Shown: positions 47,780 to 56,844 of the stretch, one piece after another | How positions within the stretch are numbered: position 1 is the first letter of the stretch | Layout of the letters: each line of letters opens with the position of its first letter | The notes under the pieces: model-generated | What the model was told of the DNA's origin: nothing | Database searches by the model: none | Seen by the model: only the letters and a program-made list of their open reading frames with translations | From: Acholeplasmatales bacterium | Lineage (GTDB): Bacteria > Bacillota_I > Bacilli_A > Acholeplasmatales > JAEDCM01 | Assembly: GCA_017961685.1 (NCBI GenBank) | Contig: JAGCWW010000016.1 | Coordinates: 1 to 64,000, forward strand | Direction of reading: 5' to 3' | Length of the DNA: 64,000 nucleotides | Program-made: the position numbers and the translations under genes

Positions 47780-49582
47780 ATGGGATCTTGCAGATGTAAG
47801 ATGTGTGGTGGTCACATTCATTATGCTGCTGATGCATCAGTTGCTACTTGTGATTTCTGTGGTACAGAACAAACAATAGTTAAATCTGATGATTCAAAGA
47901 AGGTTAGCCTATTTAATAGAGCAAACACTCTTCGTATGCAAAATGAATTTGACAAAGCACAATTAACATATGACAACATTTTAATAGATGAACCTAATAA
48001 TGCAGAGGCCCACTGGGGCATCTGCTTATGCCGTTATGGGATAGAATATGTTACTATTGGTAGTAAAAAAGTACCTACTTGTCATAGAACTTCAATTAGG
48101 AGTATCTTTGATGATTTAGACTACAAAGAAGCAATTAATAATGCTGATGTTGTAGCTAAAAGGGTATATGAAAACGAAGCAACAGTAATAGATAAGGTAC
48201 AAAAAGATATTCTAGAAATCTTCCAAAAGGAAGAACCATATGACATCTTTATTAGTTATAAGGAACATGATGAATCAAAAAAAAGAACAAAAGATTCTAT
48301 TAAAGCGGAAAATATCTATAAAGTTTTAGATAAAAAGGGTTATAGAGTATTTTTCTCTAAAGTTTCTTTAAATAATATTGATGTATCTAAATATGAACCA
48401 ATTATCTTTGCGGCTTTAATGAGTTCTAAAGTTATGTTATCTATAGGTTCAAAAGCGGATTACTTTAATGCCACATGGGAAAAGAATGAATGGTCTAGAT
48501 TCATGACTTTAATGAAAGATGATATAAAGAAATATTTAATCCCATGTTACTTTGATATGGATAAAAAAGATCTACCTGAAGAATTCATGATGCTTCAAGC
48601 TGAAGATATTAGTAGTGATGATCTTGAAGAATTAGTTAAAAGAGTTGATAGATTATTTACTACTAGTGAAAAAGTAGTAGTTACTACTGAACAAGTTGAG
48701 GTTAGAGAAAAGGTTGTTAATAAATTATCTGTAGAAAATAATATTGGTAGAATTGGTTTATTCTTAGCGGATGGCCAATTTGCTAAAGTTAAAGAATTAA
48801 GTGAAAAAGTATTAGATACTGACTTTAAATGTGCTTTAGCATATTATTATAAAATGTTAGCTTCTTATGGATGTAAAAACGAAAAAGAATTAATCGATAG
48901 AAGAATTATTTTAGATAATGATAAAAATGCTGAAAAAGCATTAATGTTTGCGGATAATGATTTAAAAAATAAAATAGAAGATATTAATGCAAAGGTTAAG
49001 GAAGCTATTATAGAAAAAGAAAAGAATGATTTAATGCAAAAAGTTAAATCATATCTATATAATAAAAAATATAGCGAAGCACTTGATACTTTAAAGAGTT
49101 TATATAATTATAAAAATACTGATGATTTCATCATTAAAACTAAAGATGAAATATATGAAGCGGCTAATAGATTAGAAGCTGATAAAAAGCATAAAGACGC
49201 CATTTCTGTATATTCATTATTAGATGGATATAAAGATTCAAACTCTTTAATTGAAAAGATAAAATATATTATTCAAGTTGAAGAAGCTTGTCAAAAATGC
49301 GACAAATTAGTTGAATCAGTTAATGCATCTATTAATCATATTAATAACACTAAAGTATATGATCAAGATGCTATAAAGAAAATAAAAGAAAGATTAACTC
49401 AAATAAGAGATTTAGATTTATGTCCTTATGCTATGGAAAAGCATGAAGCTTTAACAAAGAAATTTAAGGACTTAGAAGAACAAAGAGAAAAAAGTAGAAA
49501 GGCTAGTTTGTTTGTAGCCTTAGGCTTAGTAGGAGTAACAATTATAATAGTTATAGTTGTCTTTATATTAGCCAAGAAATAG
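47780..49582 (+). CDS. Zinc-ribbon/TPR/TIR protein with C-terminal membrane anchor (TIR-1)
   Basis: 600 aa. Zinc ribbon CKMC and CDFC (residues 6-27), a TPR-like segment (about 40-130), TIR domain (about 153-292: YDIFISYKEHDE, GYRVFFSKVSL, YEPIIFAAL, SSKVMLSIGS) with WxxxE at Trp233-Glu237, the position of the catalytic Glu in NADase TIRs. Then about 280 helical residues with TPR-like pairs, and a final TM helix (about 575-597) followed only by AKK, a tail-anchor arrangement. The N-terminal two-thirds is a paralog of the next gene. By family knowledge TIRs of this type can cleave NAD+ or act as signalling adaptors; activity here is not shown. GAGGTG is the ribosome site. Confidence 0.87.
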   Translation: MGSCRCKMCGGHIHYAADASVATCDFCGTEQTIVKSDDSKKVSLFNRANTLRMQNEFDKAQLTYDNILIDEPNNAEAHWGICLCRYGIEYVTIGSKKVPTCHRTSIRSIFDDLDYKEAINNADVVAKRVYENEATVIDKVQKDILEIFQKEEPYDIFISYKEHDESKKRTKDSIKAENIYKVLDKKGYRVFFSKVSLNNIDVSKYEPIIFAALMSSKVMLSIGSKADYFNATWEKNEWSRFMTLMKDDIKKYLIPCYFDMDKKDLPEEFMMLQAEDISSDDLEELVKRVDRLFTTSEKVVVTTEQVEVREKVVNKLSVENNIGRIGLFLADGQFAKVKELSEKVLDTDFKCALAYYYKMLASYGCKNEKELIDRRIILDNDKNAEKALMFADNDLKNKIEDINAKVKEAIIEKEKNDLMQKVKSYLYNKKYSEALDTLKSLYNYKNTDDFIIKTKDEIYEAANRLEADKKHKDAISVYSLLDGYKDSNSLIEKIKYIIQVEEACQKCDKLVESVNASINHINNTKVYDQDAIKKIKERLTQIRDLDLCPYAMEKHEALTKKFKDLEEQREKSRKASLFVALGLVGVTIIIVIVVFILAKK

Positions 49583-49601
49583 TTAAGTTGGAGGTGATTC
49601 T

Positions 49602-52544
49602 ATGGGATCATGTAGATGTAAGATGTGTGGTGGTCATATTCATTATGACGATAATTTATCTATTGCAACATGTGAATTCTGTGGTACAGAACAAACTGTA
49701 TTTAGAAGTGATGATGCTAAAAGATTAAGTTTATTTAATAGAGCCAACAGTCTTAGACTTCAAAACGAATTTGATAAAGCACAATTAACATATGATAACA
49801 TCCTAATAGATGAACCAAACAACTCAGAAGCTCACTGGGGTATTTGTCTATGCCGTTATGGTATTGAATATATTGAAGCAAATAATAAAAGAGTACCAAT
49901 TTGTCATAGAACAGCTATGAAAAGTATTTTTGATGATCTTGATTATAAAGAAAGTATTGAAAATGCTGATGTAGTTGCTAAAAAATATTACCAAGAAGAA
50001 GCTAAAGTAATTGATAAGATTCAAAAAGATATTTTAAAAATATCACAAAAGGAAGAACCTTATGATATCTTTATCAGTTATAAAGAAAACGATGAAAACA
50101 GTATTAGAACAAAAGATTCTATGATGGGTGAAATAATATATAATGCCCTAACTAATAAAGGTTATAGAGTATTCTATTCTAAAATTGCTTTAAAGAATAA
50201 AGATGTTAGTATGTATGAACCTATTATTTTTGCGGCTTTAAGAAGCGCAAGAATAATGATTCCTATTGGTTCTAAACCTGAATACTTTAATTCTATTTGG
50301 GAAAAGAATGAATGGTCTAGATTCTTAAGCTTTATGCAAGATGATGATAAAAAGTATGTAATTCCATGTTACTTTGATATGGATTCATTTAATATGCCAG
50401 ATGAATTCTTAGTATTTGAAGCAGTTAATTTAAATGATGCTAATTATACTGAAACTATTATTAATAGAATTAATAAACTACTTAATAAAAAGGTTGAGAA
50501 ATCTTCTAGTGAAGCCGTTAATCAACCGTATAATAGTACAATTAATAATATGCTTGAAAGAATTAAATACTGTATAGCAGAAAAAGATTTTAAGAAAGCA
50601 AGTGAATTAATTGAAAGCACATTAAATATTGATTATAAATGTGCTAAAGCATATTATTTAAAAGTATTTGTTAATAATAACGCAAGTACTCTAGATGATT
50701 TTGTTAATAATAAAATAGCTATTGAAGAAGATCCTGACTTTAAAAAAGCCTTAAATTTTGCGGATGAAAAATATAAGGAACAATTAATTACTATCAGTAA
50801 GAATATTCAAGATAGTAGAATACTAAATGCCTTAGAAGAAGTCTATAAAGTATTTGTTAGAAGAATTATAGAAGATAACTTTAGTGATGCATTTAGATTA
50901 AGTAGAAAAATAACTGGATATAAAGATGTAAATAAGAAGGTCGAAGATTTAAAAGAAAAATGCTATCAACGTGCTCAAGAAGCATGTAATGCTCATTATT
51001 ATGAAAGAGCAATAGAACTTTATTCATTACTATATAGTTATAAAGATTCTGATGAGATGGTTAAATTCTGCAGAAAAATGAAAATCAAAGATGATAATTT
51101 AGCTGAAGCAGCTAAGCTATCAGAAAAAATGGATTTAATTATTGGTAGATATAAATCTAAAGAATTACATGACAGTGATGTAGCATATTATGGGACATAT
51201 GCCACAAGATATAGGTCTTTAACTAAAGAATATGATACTTATACAGAGCGTATTAATTATTATGTTGGCTATATGAATACAATTGCAAACGCTAAGACAG
51301 TTGAAATTCGTGCAGAAAATAGAAGAAGAAATTTCATAATTATACGTAATGCAATAATAATAGCTATAGCTTTAGCTCTTATGTTAACAATAATAATTAC
51401 ACCAATTGTTTCTTCTAGAAAGAAAAAACAAAAGAGATATAGAGAAGCTGTAGAATTCATTGATAAGGGTGATTATTATAGTGCTTCAAGAAAACTAGAA
51501 GGTTTAAAATATAAAGATTCAGATATATTAAGGCAATTATTAAAAGCTGAAAATTGGCTTAAAAATGGTAATTATGAGGAAGCAATTGATTATGTTTATA
51601 ATGCTGGTGGAACAACTAATGTTAGTTATGATTCTAAAGAAGGTACAGCAACAAAAACAGATGAAGTTATAAAAAAACTATATATAAATAATGATCCAAC
51701 AGCAACAGGTAGAGAGTTTGTTAAATGGACTATTAATAATTATGAAATAGACTTTAAAGAATATATTTTAGATTTAAAACTAAAGGCTGAATATAATAAA
51801 ATAGAATATTCTATTTTCTATGGTAATTTACCAACAAAAGCAGAAGAATATCAAACATTGCCAAAAACTTATACGTATGAAGAAATAGGAACTGTTAGTA
51901 TTCCTAATGCCGTTTGGCCAGGATATACATTCTTAGGTTGGACTACTGAAAACGATAATGAACTTAAAAAGAATTATTCATTTAATTCTAATCAAACAGG
52001 TGATATTTATTTAATTGCTCATTGGAAAGCTAATGAATATATTATTACTGTTGATACAAATGGCGGAGAAGAATTAGTAGATAATAGATTTCCTGTAACT
52101 TCAGGAAAAAATTATATATTACCAGTTCCTGCTGAAAGAGAAGGATATACTTTTGAAGGATATGGAATATCTTATAAGAGATATACAGATAATGAAGGTA
52201 AAAGTTTATCTGGTTATGATCTTGCACAAGATGTTACATTTAAGGCAATCTGGGAAGGAAATCCATACAAAGTAACTATTAAAGCAGGATCTTATGGATA
52301 TATTAGGATTCCAAATAATACAGAGAGAACGACAGATGATGAAACTATAGGACGTATGGCAACTGGTAGTAGTAATTCAAAAGAAAAGACTTTAAGGTGT
52401 GGAACTACCTTAACATTAGTCGCAGAACATATTATGTCTGGTTTTATGGGATGGTATGTTGATGGGGAAAAGGTAAGTAGTTCTTCAGAATACACATTTA
52501 CTATTCCTGCGCATGATTGCACAATAGAAACAAGATATTCATAA
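49602..52544 (+). CDS. Zinc-ribbon/TPR/TIR protein with TM helix and C-terminal InlB-like B-repeats (TIR-2)
   Basis: 980 aa. Residues 1-290 repeat the zinc ribbon, TPR and TIR layout of TIR-1, including Trp233-x3-Glu237. Helical repeats follow to about 570; one TM segment lies at about 577-598, between RAENRRRN and SSRKKKQKR. After it come a TPR-like stretch, about 730-980 with at least three beta-grasp B-repeats (GYTFLGWTTE...AHWKANEY, GYTFEGYG...AIWEGNPY, GFMGWYVDG), as in Listeria internalins and many gut surface proteins. If the N-half is cytoplasmic, the B-repeats are outside, though positive charge on both sides of the TM leaves the direction uncertain. The same promoter serves it and TIR-1. 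Confidence 0.87.
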   Translation: MGSCRCKMCGGHIHYDDNLSIATCEFCGTEQTVFRSDDAKRLSLFNRANSLRLQNEFDKAQLTYDNILIDEPNNSEAHWGICLCRYGIEYIEANNKRVPICHRTAMKSIFDDLDYKESIENADVVAKKYYQEEAKVIDKIQKDILKISQKEEPYDIFISYKENDENSIRTKDSMMGEIIYNALTNKGYRVFYSKIALKNKDVSMYEPIIFAALRSARIMIPIGSKPEYFNSIWEKNEWSRFLSFMQDDDKKYVIPCYFDMDSFNMPDEFLVFEAVNLNDANYTETIINRINKLLNKKVEKSSSEAVNQPYNSTINNMLERIKYCIAEKDFKKASELIESTLNIDYKCAKAYYLKVFVNNNASTLDDFVNNKIAIEEDPDFKKALNFADEKYKEQLITISKNIQDSRILNALEEVYKVFVRRIIEDNFSDAFRLSRKITGYKDVNKKVEDLKEKCYQRAQEACNAHYYERAIELYSLLYSYKDSDEMVKFCRKMKIKDDNLAEAAKLSEKMDLIIGRYKSKELHDSDVAYYGTYATRYRSLTKEYDTYTERINYYVGYMNTIANAKTVEIRAENRRRNFIIIRNAIIIAIALALMLTIIITPIVSSRKKKQKRYREAVEFIDKGDYYSASRKLEGLKYKDSDILRQLLKAENWLKNGNYEEAIDYVYNAGGTTNVSYDSKEGTATKTDEVIKKLYINNDPTATGREFVKWTINNYEIDFKEYILDLKLKAEYNKIEYSIFYGNLPTKAEEYQTLPKTYTYEEIGTVSIPNAVWPGYTFLGWTTENDNELKKNYSFNSNQTGDIYLIAHWKANEYIITVDTNGGEELVDNRFPVTSGKNYILPVPAEREGYTFEGYGISYKRYTDNEGKSLSGYDLAQDVTFKAIWEGNPYKVTIKAGSYGYIRIPNNTERTTDDETIGRMATGSSNSKEKTLRCGTTLTLVAEHIMSGFMGWYVDGEKVSSSSEYTFTIPAHDCTIETRYS

Positions 52545-52555
52545 TATAAATTCTT

Positions 52556-52582
52556 AAGATGGATTTTTATCCATCTTTTTAA
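52556..52582 (+). terminator. Terminator of the RHH-SPFH-TIR operon
   Basis: Stem AAGATGGA/TCCATCTT, loop of 6, then TTT. Confidence 0.8.
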
Positions 52583-52607
52583 TATAATAAATAATGTAGG
52601 TGGTTTT

Positions 52608-53777
52608 ATGTTAGAAGTTTATTTAAACAAATTGGAAGAAAAAGAAAAATTAGATGGATTCCCTTGGATCTTCAATAACGAAGTTAATCATTTTAAAGGT
52701 AATATTGTTAATGGAGAAGTAGTAAAGGTTTTAACTTTTGAAGGTAAGTTTATATGCTATGGCTTTATTAATACAATATCTAAAATAATGATTAGAATAT
52801 TGTCATTAGATGAGAATGAAATAATAGATGAAGACTTCTTTAGAAGAAAAATTAAATATGCTATAGCTCATAGAGAAAACCTTAATTTTAAAGATTCCAA
52901 TTGTTATAGATTAATATTTGCGGAAGCTGATAGTCTTCCAGGTTTAATAGTTGATAAATACGCTGATTATTTATCTGTACAATTCTTATGTCTTGGTATG
53001 GATAAAATAAAGGATATGTTAGTTAAATTATTAGTAGAAGAAACTAACTGTAAAGGTATTTATGAACGTGGTGATGTAGAGGTTAGACATAAAGAAGGTC
53101 TAGAAATAAAAAAAGGCTTCATTTACGGAAATTTCAATCCTAGAATAGAAGTCTTAGAAAATGGTATAAAGTTTATTGTTGATGTAGAAAACGGACAAAA
53201 AACAGGTTATTTCTTAGATCAAAAACTAAATAGAGATAATGTTAAATATTACTGTAAAGATAAAGTAGTTTTAGATTGTTTCTCTAATGTTGGTGGTTTT
53301 GCTTTAAATGCTTTAAAGAATGGTGCTAAACAAGTAGATGCCCTAGATATATCTAAAAAAGCATGTGATGATATATTATATAATGCTAATTTAAATAACT
53401 TTAAAAATATTAATGTTATTTGTGAAGATACCTTTAATTATTTAAGAAGTGATATAAAGGATAAATATGATTGTATCATACTTGATCCACCCGCATTTAC
53501 CAAGAATAAGGATTCTGTAAAGAAGGCTTATAACGGATATAAAGAAATAAACCTACAAGCTATTAAGATTTTAAGAAGCGGAGGATATTTACTAACATTT
53601 AGTTGTAGCCAGCACATGACTCCTGATTTATTCTTCCAAATGATTAATGATGCGATTAAAGATAGTAAAAGAAAAGCACAAATCATTGACTTTAGAATAC
53701 AATCACCAGATCATCCAACACTACTTAATTCAACAGAACAACTATACCTTAAATGCGTTATTTTAAGAGTTTTATAG
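52608..53777 (+). CDS. RlmI-like class I SAM-dependent rRNA methyltransferase
   Basis: 389 aa. An N-terminal PUA-like domain (about 1-75) precedes an EEHEE-type middle and a Rossmann MTase core: VLDCFSNVGGFALNALK (SAM loop), CIILDPPAF and the probable catalytic Cys in LTFSCSQHM. This is the family of E. coli RlmI (23S rRNA m5C1962); in Bacillota the target can differ, so no symbol is given. Single gene between two terminators. Confidence 0.9.
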   Translation: MLEVYLNKLEEKEKLDGFPWIFNNEVNHFKGNIVNGEVVKVLTFEGKFICYGFINTISKIMIRILSLDENEIIDEDFFRRKIKYAIAHRENLNFKDSNCYRLIFAEADSLPGLIVDKYADYLSVQFLCLGMDKIKDMLVKLLVEETNCKGIYERGDVEVRHKEGLEIKKGFIYGNFNPRIEVLENGIKFIVDVENGQKTGYFLDQKLNRDNVKYYCKDKVVLDCFSNVGGFALNALKNGAKQVDALDISKKACDDILYNANLNNFKNINVICEDTFNYLRSDIKDKYDCIILDPPAFTKNKDSVKKAYNGYKEINLQAIKILRSGGYLLTFSCSQHMTPDLFFQMINDAIKDSKRKAQIIDFRIQSPDHPTLLNSTEQLYLKCVILRVL

Positions 53778-53783
53778 AATATA

Positions 53784-53812
53784 AAAAGCACTTTTAAATA
53801 AGTGCTTTTATT
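53784..53812. terminator. Bidirectional terminator between the methyltransferase and response regulator genes
   Basis: Stem AAAAGCACTT/AAGTGCTTTT, loop TTTAAAT-like 6 nt, with T runs; overlaps the response-regulator stop. Confidence 0.8.
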
Positions 53813-54419
53813 TATTGTTAGTTATAATATATCCCTTACTTACGGCATATATTGCGAGTTTATGAACAGAATCAAATCCTGTTTTAGCAAGAAGTGAGGC
53901 TATATGAGTTTTAACTGTATTAATTGATACACATAATTTATCTGATATCTCTTTTTGATCAAGACCATTACAAATAAGCTGTAATATTTCTAATTCTCTT
54001 TTAGTTAAATCAACATTACCTATTTTGTTATTACCTTCTTGAGGGAAGATGTGATAACCATTAAGTGTTTGAGATAAAATAGATAGTAAATCAGATCCAG
54101 AAGTATTCTTATAAATAAAAGAATCTACATTAGCTTCTTTAGCTTTTTTGATATATGAAACTTCAGGCATTCCTGTCATAATGATTATCTTTATATCAGG
54201 AAAGTCTTTTTTTATTTTCTTTGATGCTTCTATACCATTATTACCATTTTCAGTATAAACGTCCATTAATACTAAATCAGGTCTAAGTCTATTACATGCA
54301 TCATAAGCTAAATCAGCATCCGCTAATTTTAAAATAACATCATATTCATTTTTATCTAGTTGGTATGAGATAGAATCTCTTAAAATACCTTGATCTTCAA
54401 CGACTATTATTTTTTTCAT
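53808..54419 (-). CDS. NarL/LuxR-type response regulator
   Basis: 203 aa. Receiver: VVEDQGILRDS, phosphoacceptor Asp in LVLMDVYTENG, Thr in MTGMPE and Lys in SFIYKN. LuxR HTH: LTKRELEILQLICNGLDQKEISDKLCVSINTVKTHI. Start at ATG 54419, with GAGG 8 bases upstream; an in-frame TTG at 54425 is too close. Divergent from the two sensor genes, sharing an intergenic region of 84 bases. Confidence 0.95.
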   Translation of the reverse strand: MKKIIVVEDQGILRDSISYQLDKNEYDVILKLADADLAYDACNRLRPDLVLMDVYTENGNNGIEASKKIKKDFPDIKIIIMTGMPEVSYIKKAKEANVDSFIYKNTSGSDLLSILSQTLNGYHIFPQEGNNKIGNVDLTKRELEILQLICNGLDQKEISDKLCVSINTVKTHIASLLAKTGFDSVHKLAIYAVSKGYIITNNK

Positions 54420-54503
54420 ATACAAAACCTCAATTAGATTATAACAAATAAATTGTTATATTGTAAAGATTATATGTTATAATGTGATATGAGGAGGGAT
54501 TTT

Positions 54504-56843
54504 ATGAAGAAAAGTTACATTATCATAATTTTATCTTTCATATTAGTATTAATTACAACAGTACTTTTACTTTCATCAAAATTTAATAGTAAATATGATA
54601 TTGTGCTTTCTAAAGAATTCTCTTCAAGTTACAGTGAAAAGTTAGACAATTCATATAAAACGAAAACAGTAAGGATTGAATATTTTGCGACATACCTAGA
54701 TAAAGCAAAAGCTGTTGAAATGGATGAATATAGCGCTAAAGCATATTTAGATAGTGGCTTAGGTAAGACTTTTATACCTTCATTTAATATGAAAGTAGTA
54801 TTAGTACAAAATAAGAAAAATACTGATAAAGTTATAACAAGCCTAAAGGAATTAGAAGAATCTAATTTAAAGGTAAATATTGTTAATGGTTCATCATTTA
54901 CAACACGCCTAATGTATTTATCTATATCAAAATCATTAACTGATGAATTTAAATTAAGTAATACAATTACATATTTAAAGAGTTTAAATGATAATGATAA
55001 TCTAATACATAAAAGTTATAATTTAGAAAAAGCTGACTACATTCTAACAAGTGATTTATACGCTAAAGAGTTACTTGATAGTGGTGAGAATATTAATATT
55101 TATGATATAGATGAAGGAAGTCTAGAAGCTAATTTTGGTTTATTAGTAATAGATGATTCTCTTGATTTAACTAATTATAAAAAGTCTGTTAGTGATAGTA
55201 ATTTAAAGGTATCAGAATATGAAAATACATTTACTCTTGATGATTATAGTATAAGCGGTGAGTTCGCGCGTGATAGAGTAAATCAATTTAGAAGAAAAGT
55301 ACTTGGAACTTATAAGTTCTCAGGTGTTAATAGTGATGAAAGATCAATTATTTTAATTTTATTTATTGTCATAATGGTTCCTTGGGCAATCTATATTGGT
55401 ATTAGAATTAATGACTATGAACTTAGAAAAGCCGTCTTTGTTTGCCTAGGTATAGTATTATCATGGTTATTCTTAAGATACTTTAAAAACCATATGTATA
55501 ATGATGTCTTACTTCGTTATATTTGGTATTTAAATTACTTACCTTTAATATTTGCGCCTATCCTATTCTTAAATGCAAACTTGGTTATGACACTAAAGAG
55601 AAGTAAGAAAGTAATGAAGATAACTTTATTCTTATTTATAATATCAATAGTAATGTTATTCTTAGTTCTAGCAAATGATATCTTTGAATTTGCGTTTGTG
55701 TTTAAAAATGGTATTGAAAATTGGTCAAGCTATTCATATGGATTCTTATTCTATGTAATATGCTTAGTTGGCTTCTCAGAACTAATCGCAGGTATTGTTT
55801 TATTAATTAAAAAGAATTATAAACAAACTAGTAAAAAGGTCTTATTTGCGCCAATTCTCATTTTCTTATTTATCTTTGGATATATTGCTTGTGACTTCGT
55901 TGGAGTAAGCTATGTTGTTGAAATGGACTACACATTAATCATATGTTTATTCGCCCTAATTCTATGGGAATTTACACTTCGTGCAGGTTTAGTTCAAAAC
56001 TGTGGAAGATACTATTCACTATTTAATAATATGACTTTTGATTTAGCACTAGAATCAAAAGAAGAAGAAATAATATTTAAGACAAATAACTTTAATGAAG
56101 GATCTACTAATGAAAGATATAGTAAATATGAAATTAGTAATGGTTATGCAGTATTAAAAGATGATTTAACAGTTTTAGATAAAGCAAAACTAGAATTAGA
56201 AAAGAGAAAGAGTTTATTAGAAAAGAATAATAATACCTTAAAACATGAACATAAAATCATGGCTGAGTATTATTCACTTTCAAGTCAAAATGAAATATTA
56301 AATGAAATTGATATGGATTATAAACTTAAAAATGATGAAATTATTGATTTAATTAATAAGATTGAACCACTTAATGATAAAAAAGAAATTTATCCATATC
56401 TAGCAAGAATAAAATTCTTAGTAAGTTATACTAAACAAAAATATAATTGTTACATTAATTCTAAGATTAATGAAAAAACAGAAATTCAAACAATTGCTTT
56501 AGCTGTTCATATAATAATGGAAGATGCGAAGAGCTTAAATCTTGAATGTGGGTTACTTTGTAATTCAATGGAATTAATTGATTCAAATTTAGGTGTAATT
56601 ATAATTGATATCATTTATATGATGATGGAAAATGCTTTAAAAAATAATAGTGATTTATTTGTTAATATTGATGTTAATGAATCAATTACGGTCTTTGGTT
56701 TATTTAAAGAAAATTCAGAGATTGTTGATACTTATTTAACTAATAGTGTTAAGGCTTTAATAGAGAATAAACAAATCGATTATGAAGTTAAAAAAGTTGA
56801 TGATATGTTAAAGCTAATATTTAGAATAAGGAGTGTGATGTAA
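54504..56843 (+). CDS. 7TM sensor with solute-binding-like ectodomain and degenerate kinase end
   Basis: 779 aa. TM1/signal at about 4-24; an outside domain of about 260 residues with type 2 solute-binding-like elements (VVLVQNKKNTDKV, ADYILTSDLYAKELL) is inferred only from pattern. Then seven TM helices (about 285-500). The cytoplasmic end has a coiled coil, LARIKFLVSYTKQKYNCYINSK, and a histidine-kinase-like fold with N-box-like MMENALKNNSD, but the phosphoacceptor His and the ATP-lid glycine motifs are not seen, so kinase activity is unlikely. The ATG at 54504 is preceded by GAGGAGGG; ATG 54489 precedes it. Followed after 1 base by the true kinase. Confidence 0.8.
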   Translation: MKKSYIIIILSFILVLITTVLLLSSKFNSKYDIVLSKEFSSSYSEKLDNSYKTKTVRIEYFATYLDKAKAVEMDEYSAKAYLDSGLGKTFIPSFNMKVVLVQNKKNTDKVITSLKELEESNLKVNIVNGSSFTTRLMYLSISKSLTDEFKLSNTITYLKSLNDNDNLIHKSYNLEKADYILTSDLYAKELLDSGENINIYDIDEGSLEANFGLLVIDDSLDLTNYKKSVSDSNLKVSEYENTFTLDDYSISGEFARDRVNQFRRKVLGTYKFSGVNSDERSIILILFIVIMVPWAIYIGIRINDYELRKAVFVCLGIVLSWLFLRYFKNHMYNDVLLRYIWYLNYLPLIFAPILFLNANLVMTLKRSKKVMKITLFLFIISIVMLFLVLANDIFEFAFVFKNGIENWSSYSYGFLFYVICLVGFSELIAGIVLLIKKNYKQTSKKVLFAPILIFLFIFGYIACDFVGVSYVVEMDYTLIICLFALILWEFTLRAGLVQNCGRYYSLFNNMTFDLALESKEEEIIFKTNNFNEGSTNERYSKYEISNGYAVLKDDLTVLDKAKLELEKRKSLLEKNNNTLKHEHKIMAEYYSLSSQNEILNEIDMDYKLKNDEIIDLINKIEPLNDKKEIYPYLARIKFLVSYTKQKYNCYINSKINEKTEIQTIALAVHIIMEDAKSLNLECGLLCNSMELIDSNLGVIIIDIIYMMMENALKNNSDLFVNIDVNESITVFGLFKENSEIVDTYLTNSVKALIENKQIDYEVKKVDDMLKLIFRIRSVM

Positions 56844-56844
56844 T

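Noticed and set aside
47780-52544. TIR genes as Thoeris or CBASS
   Set aside because: No ThsA-type SLOG/NAD-binding partner, CD-NTase or other defence-family gene is adjacent; the zinc-ribbon/TPR layout is different.
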